Positions 22,819-34,242 of a stretch of 64,000 nt of DNA are shown in pieces (the first letter of the stretch is position 1; each line of letters starts with the position of its first letter). Origin of the DNA: Ostrinia nubilalis (lineage: Eukaryota > Arthropoda > Insecta > Lepidoptera > Crambidae). The DNA lies in contig NC_087104.1 of assembly GCF_963855985.1 (NCBI RefSeq), positions 3,658,001 to 3,722,000 of the forward strand, read 5' to 3'. A model generated the notes under the pieces. The model made no database searches. It was not told the origin of the DNA and was given only the letters and a program-made list of their open reading frames with translations. A program made the translations under genes and the position numbers.

Positions 22819-23446
22819 CGCAACTTTTTTCCAGAAGTAACTAATAATTTTGTACTGTTTATTTTGTAAAACGTAAAGGCAAAATTTGTAGAACTTTGAT
22901 GCAGCTGTCAAAAAACCAATGCGCTTTTGTTTTCTGTTTATGTTCTTTTCTTGGTTGCCAGCGCGTGATCTGTTACGCGTGATTTACGTAATTCTGCCAA
23001 AAAGTTTTAATAGGCAATTTAATTCGACAAAAATGTTTAATTTCTTTCCCCGTTCTTACTAAAATACAGCTTTACCTCTTTTATATTATTCACAGTTCAA
23101 TTAACTTTTGATAAAAAAATTAACAAGTGTAATATTCACTTTGAGTAGTAGTTCTAGTTCTTCGCCTAGGCTGCAGGGAACCTTTATGAAGAACTACAAG
23201 CATAGACCACGTTTATTCTTAGTTACCTTGTTGTTCATCCATCAGACGCTGGTGCACCATCATAATATTGACGACGAAGTATTTGTAAACTTTCTAAACT
23301 GGACCTTTTCCTTCAGATGCTGGTCAACTGGACTAAAATAAGCATTTACCTCGTCTTTTAATGAAGTACATTGGTAGGCGAGATTGACAACTACCCTCCG
23401 CGCTAGTAATAAAACTGTGTTGCGGCAGAGTAGTGACAGCACGTCG
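22819..23446. other. Upstream region of intronless antisense gene
   Basis: Expected promoter region for the gene ending at 22818. GCGCGTGATC and TTACGCGTGA (22960-22985) are the only GC-rich words. No other feature seen. Confidence 0.4.
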
Positions 23447-25870
23447 CACAGTAGTTTGATTTTAAAAATAGGTGGACATACGATCGAAATTCATAATTTC
23501 ATCGAAACAAAAATTGTTTTGTATAGCATTTTGAATGCTGATCAACATTTGTTATTATGCATTTTTCGTAAAAACGAGCCTTTCATGCTTAAAAAAAATA
23601 TGACAAAAAAATTTGTATGGAGAAAAATTGTTTTTATTTTTTTTCTGGCCACTGTTACAAACTGTAGCGGTCAAACCTTATGTAGTCGTAAGTACCTATG
23701 GTGCCTAATATTACTACATAAAAATTTTATGCGGGCACGCGCGGCGAAGCGAGTAATGGACATGCAAAATTTTAAATATTTTTATTTATGGATTATTGAT
23801 TTTAATGCACTTAAAGTAATTATTAATAGGAAAATAGACTTAGTCTAACTAGGTACAGCCCCCTATTACCTCATTTCACACTAAAACCTTTCAAACTAGA
23901 ACCTAAGTTTTTAGGTACTAGGTAGCCTAAGTCGATTATTGACATTATAATATTCACTACTGGTCTACTGGTTATGGTGTAAGGTAGATTAGGTAGATAT
24001 GTACCCTTTTACCAAGGTATATACCTACTTCTTGGCACGTATAATACCGACAGACATTATTAAAAAAAGTCTTCAAGCAAAAACCCTTGACTTCAATGGT
24101 CATGAAAGATTTTTTTACTTTCTAGAGTAGTCCTGAATAGATCCTTAAATCATTTTGACTGTCATAATCGATTACAGTAGGTAGCGGGATAGTTTCATTT
24201 TGATTCTTTTTTTTGGCTCCTTTAAAGAGTTGTAAGTTCCTTTTCCTTCGTCTATTAAAAAAGATAACGTACATAACACCTTCATCTAGTAGCCTCAAAC
24301 ATATTAAGGTTTGAAATATAACACCTTTATCCAAGCATCGAACAGAGAAAAATCTGAAATCCGTCATTTATCACCTTCTTCCATTCATGTCTTCAATTAT
24401 TATCTTCGCTCGAAAAACAATCAAAAAATATATTTTAATCTATTCACTTATCTTGAACAGAGTGTTCAAAATAATCTAAGTCACTCACATACTTTTTCCG
24501 AAAGAATCCAATAGGCAGTTAGCCAGTACACCAAAATGTTATCACATTATCTGCACCATGTATCAGCAGTTTGTGTACGTTAGCTGGCAAATAAAACTAT
24601 AGGTAGAGGTGAACATAATGGATCTGCAATAATGTGTGGCTATACGGCTCGGAAACGTGGCCTCTCAATATAGGCCTTATAAATAAGCTCAAAATTGCAC
24701 AGCGTGCTATGGAGAGGGCTATGCTCGGTGTTTCTTTACGAGATCGAATCAGAAATGAGGAGGAGATCCGTAAACGAACTAAAGTCGCTGACATAGCCCA
24801 ACGGATTAGCAAGCTAAAGTGGCAATGGGCAGGGCACATAGTACGCAGAACTAACGGCCGATGGGTCAGCAAGGTTCTGGAGTGGAGGCCACGTACCGGA
24901 AAGCGCAGCGTAAGACGTCCACCCACATGGTGACTGACGACCTCATACAGCAGGAAGGCGCTGGATGCAGGTCGCCACCAACCGGCCATTGTGGAAATGA
25001 TGATGGATGATGAATAATGTGTGGAACAGGGTTGCGGGTATTCCCATTTATGCTAGAATTATTCGACTAACTTTGATAAAGAGTGATAAAAATGTATTGT
25101 TTACTATAATCGTTCAACCCTTACTGAACCCACTACCTACTGTAATCGATTATGACAGTCAAAATGATATAATAATCTATTCAGGGCTACTTTAGAAAGT
25201 AAAAATATATTTCATAACCATTGAAGTCAAGGGTTCTTGCTTGAAGACTTTTTTTAATCATGTCTGTCGGTATTATACAAGCCAAGAAGTAGGTATATAC
25301 CTTGGTAAAAGGGTACATATCTACCTAATCCACCTTACACCATAACCAGTAGACCAGTAGTGAATATTATAATGTCAATAATCGACTTAGGCTACCTAGT
25401 ACCTAAAAACTTAGGTTCTAGTTTGAAAGGTTTTAGTGTGAAGTGAGGTAATAGGGGGCTGTACCTAGTTAGACTAAGTCTATTTTCCTATTAATAATTA
25501 CTTTAAGTGCATTAAAATCAATAATCCATAAATAAAAATATTTAAAATTTTGCATGTCCATTACTCGCTTCGCCGCGCGTGCCCGCATAAAATTTTTATG
25601 TAGTAATATTAGGCACCATAGGTACTTACGACTACATAAGGTTTGACCGCTACAGTTTGCAACAGTGGCCAGAAAAAAAATAAAAACGATTTTTCTCCAT
25701 ACAAATTTTTTTGTCATATTTTTTTTAAGCATGAAAGGCTCGTTTTTACGAAAAATGCATAATAACAAATGTTGATCAGCATTCAAAATGCTATCCAAAA
25801 CAATTTTTGTTTCGGTGAAATTATGATTTTCGATCGTAAGTCCACCTATTTTTAAAATCAAACTACTGTG
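23447..25870. mobile_element. 2.4-kb foldback element with about 740-bp arms
   Basis: Left arm 23447-24188 and right arm 25130-25870 are long inverted repeats, starting CACAGTAGTTTGATTTTAAA and ending with its complement, with only scattered differences. CGTCG flanks both sides (23442-23446, 25871-25875), a candidate 5-bp TSD. The 940-bp centre contains an RTE insertion. ORFs of about 150 codons in both arms are mirror images and are not protein-like. The right end is only 114 bp from the next Trpm exon. Confidence 0.85.
24640..25012 (+). mobile_element. RTE-type LINE 3' fragment with 12-bp TSD
   Basis: Inserted in the loop of the foldback element, flanked by AATAATGTGTGG at 24628-24639 and 25013-25024. 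Encodes LYGSETWPLNIG...KLKIAQ and then AMERAMLGVSLRDRIRNEEE up to WQWAGHIVRRTNGRW, the RT C-terminus. It ends in a GATGGATGAT tail. 5'-truncated at insertion. Confidence 0.92.
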
Positions 25871-25984
25871 CGTCGTCCATGATAGCCACATAGCACAATC
25901 AAAACAGACAGTACACATTCGCTAGGATCACATTCCTACTAAACTTTAGTCTTTATTCCTACTAAACTAGTTCTTCTTCCACAG

Positions 25985-26141
25985 ATGCTGGTGCGGGCTC
26001 AGCAAGACGGCCCACGGGTCGAGCATTGCTGTGGCCACGGCAGGCGAGGCCTGGGTGCCTACGAGGCACACGCAGGCAGCGCCTACGGACGCGTATGGCA
26101 CCGTCGAGTTCCAGGGCGGGCCGCATCCAACTAAGGCACAG
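25985..26141 (+). CDS. Trpm: Trpm exon B
   Basis: Opens after TTCTTCTTCCACAG with the base that completes the Val codon of exon A, and ends CAG|GTATGA in phase 0. Encodes CWCGLSKTAHGSSIAVATAG, EAWVPTRHTQAAP and TDAYGTVEFQGGPHPTKAQ. The Cys-rich start and DAYGT.EFQGG.HPTKAQ are a hallmark of the TRPM N-terminal homology region (a cytosolic domain). The GC-rich codons contrast with the surrounding intron. The foldback element at 23447-25870 ends 114 bp upstream, close to the expected branch-point zone. Confidence 0.97.
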
Positions 26142-26908
26142 GTATGATATGAGTTTTAAATGTTGAAAACCTTAGTGGTTGGTACATAGGTATGAGCTAC
26201 TAAAGATCAGGGGAACAAAGAGAGGATAATAATAATAATAAATAATAAAAAGCATTTATTTCTTTCTTTCACAATCCATTATTACAGTGAAACACAAATT
26301 AGTGCGACATTTTTAACCAGTCCTTCAGATCAGCCTCATGTCATCGTGATGTTGCATTGTAACGCGATTTAAACATGAATGCATTTCAGTTCAGCTCAAT
26401 AGATAACGGTCGGATGGTAAGTGGGTCTGAACTTGCAATTATGAGAATTTTATTACGAGGGGAACTGGCCCTTGTCATCCAACTCCAACCAGCTCCACCG
26501 TGATGGAAATAATGTTATAACTTAATGAAGAATAATCTTATAACTTTTCCTTTATTAGGCAACTAACTTTCCCGGCGAACTTTGTACCGCTATATTTTTT
26601 TTATAAGAACTGTGTTTTTTCACCGTTTAAACCTTCCCTGAACTTTCACAAATATTTCAAGACAAACATTAGCCAAATCGGTCCTGCCGTTCTCAAGTTT
26701 TAGCCAGACTAACGAAGAAGAAGAAGATGAGCTTCTAAATGCATGGTTAATTTAAAATATGGTAATTAATTTTCTTCATCACTAATTGGCTTGGTAAACA
26801 CATACTTACTCGTATGTTACTCAAAACCAAAACTTATCCTGAATTCTCTCTGGAGTCTCCATCAAACACTAAGGTTACTTCATACTTATCCTCATTACAA
26901 TCTTCCAG
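26142..26908. other. Trpm intron 2 (767 bp)
   Basis: Short intron with an (AAT)n tract near 26228-26245 and a LINE-tail-like AAAGCATTTATTTC. Nothing else seen. Confidence 0.6.
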
Positions 26909-27122
26909 TACGTCCGTCTCTCCCACGACACTCGGCCCGAGCTGATCGTCCAGCTGCTGACCAGAGAATGGGCGCTGGACCGGCCGAAGCTGCTCATCAC
27001 CATCCAAGGAGGAAAGGCCAACTTCGACCTCCAGCCCAAGCTGAAGAAGGTCCTGAGGAAGGGCCTGCTGAAGGCCGCGAAGACCACTGGCGCTTGGATA
27101 TTCACTGGAGGCACTAACACTG
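26909..27122 (+). CDS. Trpm: Trpm exon C (SLOG-like core)
   Basis: Follows CAATCTTCCAG and ends ACTG|GTAATT with one base left. Encodes [20 protein letters not shown], then [20 protein letters not shown] and [19 protein letters not shown] up to [17 protein letters not shown] and the glycine-rich FTGGTNTG are the most conserved core of the TRPM N-terminal SLOG/LSDAT-like domain, a Rossmann-type fold thought to bind nucleotide-derived or ionic ligands in some paralogues. It is residues 81-151 of the 352-residue segment. No disruption is seen. Confidence 0.98.
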
Positions 27123-27234
27123 GTAATTATTGGAGACAGTTTCTTGGCATGATGACTTTATGGACATGGATTCTTTTAGAGTGAGTGAATGGGCGAGATT
27201 TCAATGTCCCTAATAGGTAGACGATTCGATTTGT

Positions 27235-28899
27235 CGGCCGTTTGGTGTAGTGGTTCAGAACCTCAGATCATAGAAGGGAATAGATGTGAAACGGGGGCGT
27301 GGCGCGTGTCTCCGCGATATGCCCAGAAACGAACATCGCCCGCGACGCCAGGTTAGTCGCGATTCAGTCGTACTGAGGAAATGTTCTCCGATATTGTTGG
27401 ATAATGCGTCGTAACGTGCAATAACATAAGTGAAACGAAGAACTACAGGAACAATGAAGTCATTTACCACATGTAAGTATAGCAAATCCATTGGTATTTT
27501 GCTTATAAATAAAAAAAACTAAACATTTTTACGAACGAATTCAGTGCCGTGACATTTACTGCGATATCGAAATTAGTGGTGATAAAAATTCAAACACGTT
27601 GTACATTGACGATTTAGTTAGCAACCACTTTATGTCATGCGTAACTACTGCGCAATGTATTTTATTTCTTCCGATATCCACTGACGCGTGAAAATACACA
27701 GTACGGCCGCATGTGCCGGTCGTAACATAGTGCAGGGCTCGTGTTCTAATACGGTTTCCTATTATCGATAAATAGAAGTAAATTATTATTTTCTATTTTC
27801 TAATTTTGAATGAAAAAAATCATGAGTTGCTTGCGATTTTTAAGTTTTTACAAAAACAATAACAATAGTAGAAGGGATTAGTAACTGTCAACTATGTAAT
27901 TACTATAAGAGCTAGTTGAAAGCCTAATATAGGCATAATTTTTGATAAACATAGGCGGTACGAATTTCGCCATAATTAAAAAGTTAATGCGCGATAGTAG
28001 TTAATAATAATTACAGTGATCCTGTTATTATTATTAAAGTAAATAATAATTATATTACCAATATTGTAAATACTGGTAAAAATCGCAAGTACCTAAAAGT
28101 CATGGGTTAAGCCCATGACTTTTCATACAAACTTTGTCAGTCTATAACTTCTATACTCCATCGATAACGACATTGAGCTTTGGTTGGGGTAAATTAATAT
28201 AAGGTAACTTCATTTAGTCCCAATAATTGATTCTGAGTTTTTCGTCCATACAAAATGGAACTGACTCCTTTATGCAAAAATCGTTAAAGAACATAATAAT
28301 AACGTATAATAATAAAAAGGTTTTCATACAAGCATTTTTTAAACCAATTTCGAGCCTTGCCCCCAGGATTTAAAGTATCGATATCTTATCGACTCCATTT
28401 TATCTTTCTTCTCTCTAATTGCTTTTTTCAAAGTGTGCGTCACGTCACGCGGCCATTGATTGGCCATAAGGCACGCCTTCTGGCCAATCACAGCACTTTT
28501 AAGCCGGTTGCACATGTTGTCGTAGACTCTCAGTCGCTTTGTTTTTACACAGTTGAATGTGTGTGTGGGAGCTGTGGTGGGGGAAATGTGGGGACACTGG
28601 TTCTCGTTGTAGTTACGCGCGACTTCATATCTATTCTCTTTCTATGATCTGAGTTCAGAACGGACTACTATGCCGAGAGGTCCCGGGTTCGATTCCCGGC
28701 CGGGCAGAAATTGAAATGATGAATTTTAATTTCTGTGACGGGACTGGGTGTGACTATGTATAATATTTATGTATTTAAAAAAAAAAAGTATATAAGTAGT
28801 ATATCCGTTAAGCTAGCACCCATAACACAAGCATTAAGTTGCTTACTTTGGGGCTAGCTGGCGCTGTGTGAAATTGTCCAAAGATTTATTTATTTATTC
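27235..28899 (+). mobile_element. tRNA-derived SINE, split by a 1.4-kb insertion
   Basis: Left piece 27235-27261 carries the pol III box A (TGGTGTAGTGG). The right piece from 28654 carries box B (GGTTCGATTCC), the body TTAATTTCTGTGACGGGACT and a TTATTTATTTATT tail. The intact relative is at 52188-52469. Everything between is the element at 27262-28653. It starts 113 bp after Trpm exon C. Confidence 0.9.
27262..28653. mobile_element. 1,392-bp TIR element with 8-bp TSD (hAT- or P-like)
   Basis: Terminal inverted repeats of about 35 bp: CTCAGATCATAGAAGGGAAT at the left, the complement of TATTCTCTTTCTATGATCTGAG at the right. The TSD TTCAGAAC lies at 27254-27261 and 28654-28661. The other SINE copy (TTCGGAAC at the same place) confirms a single copy of that 8-mer in the empty site. 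No transposase is seen, so it is non-autonomous. Contains the palindrome AAAAGTCATGGG...CCCATGACTTTT near 28095. Confidence 0.9.
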
Positions 28900-29676
28900 T
28901 AAGAATCCCAAGCCCCAACATATTCTAACTTTTTAAGCTTATCACTGCTTCGGGAGAAAAATGTGGAACAGTCCTTACCTTAAAACAGAACTTTTAAAAC
29001 TTTCCCGGACAGTAACCCAGACACAATAGAAGTTTAATTGTTATGACGGCTATAGCAGTTCACTGTCCAGGAAAATGTTAATAAATTATTCTAGCCAATT
29101 GAAGATATTTGTCTACGGTATATGTACTGATGAACACAATGTTTCTTATTCATAATTTACCTAAGTATTTTTTATTTACTTTTTTGCAACAGACCTACGT
29201 GAACAGATCTGTGAAATTTTTGGGCCCCAACTAAAAGGGTCTCATCTCTCAGGAAGATGTACCCTGGCCACATGTTCAGGGCATGCCCTTTTCACGAGAA
29301 CTCAAAGGTTGATATAAAAATACAACGTGTTAGGTCCCGTTTGTAATCGCTGCGGTTTGAATACATTTGTACATGAACTAGGTCACCATAGGATTAGCCT
29401 TTTTCTCGTATAATTTGTTTTTACTCGTATCCAACCAATCGAGTGTTTTTCTCGTAATCCTTTTAACATCGAATTGAGAATTGCTGCTGCTGGAATATTT
29501 TTATTACTACTGACTAAATTTTTTTCTCAAATTAAGAGAAAGCTTTCTAACTGATTAAGTGCCTGAAAGAATTCCATTGCTAGAGGTGGGCCTTGAACCC
29601 CTGACCATTCTCTTTAAAAAGTCTAATAACTTTTCTATGCCGCTCATCTCGCTTCATAGAAAATAGTCAATCGTCG
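28900..29676. other. Trpm intron 3, no gene recognised
   Basis: AT-rich. No element ends or coding signals recognised. Confidence 0.5.
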
Positions 29677-29746
29677 TTTCAGCCAAATGACGTCCACTGC
29701 TGGACAAAGGCCTCCCCCAAGGTTTTCCATAATGAACGGTCCTGCC
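29677..29746 (-). mobile_element. RTE-type LINE 3'-end fragment next to exon D
   Basis: TTTCAGCCAAATGACGTCCA to AATGAACGGTCCTGCC: the last 70 bp of the RTE family. It ends 23 bp before the acceptor of Trpm exon D, so it occupies the branch-point and distal polypyrimidine region. Confidence 0.85.
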
Positions 29747-29769
29747 ATAATTTTGTTATATTCCAACAG

Positions 29770-29929
29770 GTGTAACCCGCCAAGTAGGCGACGCTCTTCA
29801 GCTAGAGCGGTCGCAGCGAGCAGGGCGGGTGGTCAGCATCGGCATCGCCCCGTGGGGCATTGTGGAGGGCGCCAATGAGCTCATCGGGAAGGGGAGAGAC
29901 GTCCCGTACCATGCTATCGCTTCGCCCAG
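29770..29929 (+). CDS. Trpm: Trpm exon D
   Basis: Starts after TTATATTCCAACAG and ends CCCAG|GTAAGG with two bases over. Encodes VTRQVGDALQLERSQRAGRV and then VSIGIAPWGIVEGANELIGK up to RDVPYHAIASP. It completes GGTNTGVTRQVGDAL and contains the invariant GIAPWGIVE of TRPM N-termini. Reading is clean through 160 bases and both junctions are in phase. An RTE remnant abuts its acceptor region. Confidence 0.97.
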
Positions 29930-31714
29930 GTAAGGAATAGGAATTATGTTATCTATCTTGTTGCCCATCATTTTAAGATTGAATTTGGGTTGAAAATTAA
30001 CAAGCAACATTTGTCTTGCCCATCAGATATTTTTATGATTGACTTTTCAAGTGATATTCAGTTAACAATGGCAAAAATACTCGGGCATCTGTCCCAAGAT
30101 CTGGCTCAACTCGGACCCAGAGCGTAAATAGTATGTGGCTTTAAAGACCGATACAAGGCTTATGTATCAAATAGAACTTGGCAGAAATAGAGAGGATACA
30201 TCCCTTACATAATTATATTTTCAATTCAATTTCATCAAAAGACATTTAGGAGAATTGTTTACCCTGACCGACACGTTACCTTTACTTTACCAAAATGGTA
30301 ACTAAAAGAATGAGTTTCTATGGAAAACTACAAATAAAAACATAGCCGCTTCTAAGATTCTGTTCAATTACTCGTACCTACGTAATAATGTGTACGACAA
30401 TAAGATATAGGTAAGACGTGCCATTTTAACCCGACTGTAATTCTGTCCCTGGGTCAGACATCTCAGGGGAATCCCGTACTCGTAAAGGTTTCAAAGGCCT
30501 TATCAATCAGGGTTGCTACAGCCAGAGAATACAGAAATAGTATACAGGCTCCTAGTTGTGAGTGGGCAGTTTATATTTACACTATCATTATACAAAAAGG
30601 ATCGCGTTCCAAATACCCACATGATATAAAAAGAAGGCAGAACAGAAATAGATTTGACCCGATCAAGTATGTCTATAAAAAGCTGGTTAATGCTTGTGTG
30701 TGACCTTTGATATACTGTTACAAATGGGTAAGTCCGTACTCCGTGTCCTTAATAAAGAGAGAAATAAATTGGGTTTAGTTAGCACTACCAACATTACATT
30801 TCAAAGCATAACTTTTCTAAAAACCACTTCATTTCAGCATCTGAGATTATTAGTTTTCAATTAACTGGAAACCAGTTTAGTTGTCAAATTGATAAATAAA
30901 TCAAATGCAAGCTAAAAGAGCCAATGAAGTTAAAGTACGGAAGAACCATGTTTAAAGTTTTGATATCACGTAAATACTTTAATCTGTAGTGGTGGCAACT
31001 ATCTAAATACACATTTAATATTTGTCATGTTTCTTTCTTGTGATTCCTTACAGGTATTAAGAATTCTTAATGAAGAGTTAAAAGAATCTTGATAATTTTT
31101 GAAGCACCTTCGTCATTTAACTCCAAATACTCGCTTCCTTAACCTTTCCTTCAGAGTGCACGCTCTCGCGAACTCCCCGGAGTCCCGGTTGAGTGCCTAG
31201 GAGTGTTCAAGCAATTATACGCTTGAGGGTATACGCTGCTTACTGAAAGCATTTAGGAACTTATTTTTGATCTAAAATTAAAGACTAAAATTGTGTGCAC
31301 CTGGAATACTGTAGGTGTAGAATGTAGAGCTTAAGCATGCACATTATTATTACTATGGTTAAAGGATATAGCAGCTACTTGCTAGTAGCTTTCGTTGAAA
31401 AAACACTGTCCTTTTGTTTTATATTTATTTTAATCATGATGTAATTATGTATGTACCTTATATTGACTTATTTTACTACTTTATTAAATAAAGTAACTTG
31501 AGATGTAATAATTGCGCGGAAACCTAATTCTTTTTCATAATTACTAGTGGCAAAGTTCTGTACCTATATTATATTTTCTTACGCACCTATTTAGTAAAAA
31601 AAATGTTTACAGAAACGTAGGTATAGGATCATTTAAAGAGTTGCTTTAAAAATAATTAAATAAGCTCTTTAATTAAAAACTTTAATCACAAAATTAAATG
31701 GGACTACTGATTGA
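29930..31714. other. Trpm intron 4, proximal part
   Basis: AT-rich sequence lying downstream of the antisense MADF-BESS gene. Short ORFs only; no element or exon recognised. Confidence 0.5.
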
Positions 31715-31836
31715 GGTACTGGTAGCAGGAAAGCGCTGGACGCAAGCCGCTACCAACCGGGTAACATGGAAAGCATTGGGGAAGGCCTATGTTCAGCAGT
31801 GGACGTCCTATGGCTGAGATGATGATGATGATGATG
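31715..31836 (+). mobile_element. RTE-type LINE 3' end, 9-bp TSD
   Basis: GGTACTGGTAGCAGGAAAGC to TATGGCTGAGATGATGATG, flanked by ACTGATTGA at 31706-31714 and 31837-31845. (GAT)n tail. Severely 5'-truncated. It lies about 100 bp past the MADF-BESS stop and may be part of that gene's 3' UTR. Confidence 0.88.
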
Positions 31837-31940
31837 ACTGATTGAAGTTCGAGATCGATCTTAAAGGTTAGCTATAGAGGTTGCCAAGAATATCATTAAT
31901 TAATGCGCTGCAAATTACTCATATTCTTAACTTTTATAAA

Positions 31941-32098
31941 TTACATAATATCTTGCTTAAATGGGTCAGCATTGGTTATCACAGTCGAGGAGTTGAGGGC
32001 ATCTAGCTGTGCTTGGTACAGCACGTCGTTGATCAGCTTCTCAGCCAGGATCCTCTGGTTTTGGGGCAGGGTCCGCAGTTTGGCGGCCACGTTGATTC
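31941..32098 (-). CDS. MADF-BESS protein, exon 3 (BESS motif, stop)
   Basis: Follows TATTTCTACAG and opens with two bases that complete a Gly codon from exon 2. Encodes INVAAKLRTLPQNQRILAEK, LINDVLYQAQLDALNSS and TVITNADPFKQDIM, then TAA. Residues about 196-230 fit the BESS motif (hydrophobic helix pair with LP..R in the turn), the protein-interaction module that follows MADF in Adf-1/Dip3-type transcription factors. All three exons sum to 735 bases, i.e. 244 residues. The intron before it (6.0 kb) holds the P-like and Tc1-like nest. Confidence 0.88.
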
Positions 32099-32287
32099 CT
32101 GTAGAAATATGATTCAGTTATAGCACAGAATAATAATAAGTACTACGTACAGAAGTTTTACTTCGCGAAGGTATTTAAAAAAAATTATGCTCAATGTTAT
32201 TAACAATATGGTGTAATTTAGCCTGTCTCAAGAGTCAAGCACCATTTTGTTGACAAACGTCAGTCATCGGCACTGCGCCGAAGATAT

Positions 32288-32321
32288 AGGGCTGACTTCG
32301 GTAAAATGATGTGACGTGAGG
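32288..32321. repeat. Duplicated segment S, outer copy, left part
   Basis: AGGGCTGACTTCGGTAAAAT through ACGTGAGG. The rest of this copy is at 35229-35518. The P-like element splits the two parts, with ACGTGAGG repeated as its TSD. The uninterrupted equivalent is at 32836-32870. Confidence 0.85.
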
Positions 32322-32502
32322 CATGGACCTATAAAAAAAGTCGGACGGATTCTCATCAACAAAATACTGTGACATTAGGATATACCAGCTCGCCTGTACG
32401 TACAGGCCGGCACGCACACATGCATACCCTGATACACCACTTCGAGTGCAAACTTCACACAGTTGACACATTTACGCGTCGAAAAAAAAACACAACTACG
32501 AC

Positions 32503-32576
32503 ATGTCTTGCGTGGTGAAATTGTGTAAAAACCGTTCTGATCGAACGAACAAAAATCAAGGAATCACATTTCACAG
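32503..32576 (+). pseudogene. THAP-domain first exon of P-like transposase
   Basis: ATG at 32503 opens MSCVVKLCKNRSDRTNKNQG then ITFHR, ending AG|GTAAAC with two bases over. The C-x4-C-x-NR start is the N-terminus of a THAP zinc finger (C2CH), the DNA-binding domain of P-element transposase and THAP proteins. No continuing exon (the second Cys-His pair, AVPTF-like segment or catalytic domain) is found within the element, so this is an orphan exon. Confidence 0.72.
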
Positions 32577-33193
32577 GTAAACTAATAATCTAATCACTTA
32601 TTTCCCCGATTTTATAAACATTAAAATATTAAAATCAAACGTCAATCACCCGACAAAATAATACGTCAAAGGCCAGTGTTCTCAGTTATTTACGTGGGAA
32701 AATTACCCGAAAAGTGGGAAATCTATAATTTTAAGACTTTTTAGGTGTTTATAGAAATAAAATAATTTATTATAATAACTGTGTTTTAATGGGATATATT
32801 TTCGTAGGCAGATTTGACCCTTCCCAAGGGCGTGAAGGGCTGACTTCGGTAAAATGATGTGACGTGAGGTGCCAAACTGCGGAAAATGGCGGAGGAAATA
32901 CACTCAGCGGCACGGAATTTGGCCCAAGCCTAAACAACCAGATATTAGGCCAAATAGGTGTTGTATACCTCAGTTTCGTGTGACATGTTAACAGAACATT
33001 TGTTTTTGTTAATTTAAGAGGTTAGATTAATAAAAAAATGCGTCTGTTTAACTTTTTTGACTCTAGAAACGCATTTCGTTGTTGGAGCGTAAAGAGTACG
33101 GGTAAGTTTAAATTCGATATTAAATGTTGTAAGGGTTTGTCGTTTTGTTTTTTGTTTTTAAATTAATCTTAGGGTTATTCTCGTTTCGAAAAT

Positions 33194-33628
33194 TTGAGAA
33201 TAATGCCCATTACTCCAGCTCAAGTTGCTCAAATAGTGTTGCTTAGAAGTCAAGGGCGTATGCAGCGGGAGATGGCTGAAACTTTCAATTTATGGCGTAC
33301 AAACTTAAGATACACGTTAAAAAGGCACGACCAGACCGCCTTTTACACAAAAAGACCAAGAAGTGGGGAATTAAGGTATATGTCAGCGCGCGATGACCCG
33401 ATTATCATGCTTGCAATATCAAGAAATCGGGTTCTCACTACATTTGAGATACGCCAGCGTTTACAAACAGCAATCCCAGTGAATGTCAGTGAGCACACAA
33501 TAAGAAAAAGGATGGAGGATCATAACTTGCATACACGAAGACCAGCTCGAGGATCAGAACTTCTCCGATACCTTCGCGAAGTGCGACTTACGTTTTCTAG
33601 AGAACATGCAAATTGGACGCAAGGCTAA
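33194..33628 (+). pseudogene. Tc1-like transposase, N-terminal fragment (left arm)
   Basis: Paired helix-turn-helix part of a Tc1-type transposase: PITPAQVAQIVLLRSQGRMQ, then SARDDPIIMLAISRNR and the second HTH TTFEIRQRLQTAIPVNVSEH, ending with a stop at TQG*. A few bases on, another frame reads VLWIDDCRVTLRAPDG, the region of the first catalytic Asp, so the gene is frameshifted and then cut off. The second half of the DDE domain is missing. Confidence 0.85.
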
Positions 33629-33759
33629 TGGAGTAAAGTTCTATGGATCGATGATTGCAGAGTCACCTTAAGAGCTCCAGACGGCCTTGAAAGTGTATAG
33701 AGAAGGTGCGGAGAAGAGTTACTACGTAAACAGACAGTTTTCATAAAGAGTTTACTCCA

Positions 33760-34242
33760 TTAGTCTATAGTCCAATTTGCATGTTCTCTAGAAAACGTAA
33801 GTCGCACTTCGCGAAGGTATCGGAGAAGTTCTGATCCTCGAGCTGGTCTTCGAGTATGCTGGTTATAATCCTCCATCATTCTTCTTATTGTGTGCCCACT
33901 GACATTCACTGGGCTTGCTGTTTGTAAACGCTGGCGTATCTCAAACGTAGTGAGAACCCGATTTTTTGATATTGCAAGCACGATAATCAGGTCATCGCGT
34001 GCTGACATTCACTTTTATTCCCCACTTCTTGGTCTTCTTGCGTAAAAAGCAATCTGGTCATGCCTTTTTAACGTGTATCTTAAGTTTGTACGCCATAAAT
34101 TGAAAGTTTCAGCCATCTCCCGCTGCATACGCCCTTGACTTCTAAGCAAAACTATTTGAGCAACTTGAGCTGGAGTAATGGGCATTATTCTCAAATTATG
34201 GAAACGAGAATAACCTAAAATTAATTTAAAAACAAAAAACAA
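33760..34242 (-). pseudogene. Tc1-like transposase, N-terminal fragment (right arm)
   Basis: Mirror copy of the left-arm fragment: PITPAQVAQIVLLRSQGRMQ in one piece (34015-34242), then after a stop SARDDLIIVLAISKNR and the second HTH (33760-34008). It differs from the left arm at scattered residues. Non-functional. Confidence 0.85.

Noticed and set aside
23384..25918. Two ORFs of about 150 codons (23384-23848 plus, 25469-25918 minus)
   Set aside because: They are mirror images in the arms of the foldback element, AT-rich, with no protein motif.
28357..28647. 96-codon plus-strand ORF
   Set aside because: Lies at the end of the 8-bp-TSD element, with no domain; low-complexity Val/Gly tail.
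33194..34242. Functional Tc1 transposase
   Set aside because: Only N-terminal halves are present, inverted and frameshifted; the DDE catalytic region is absent.
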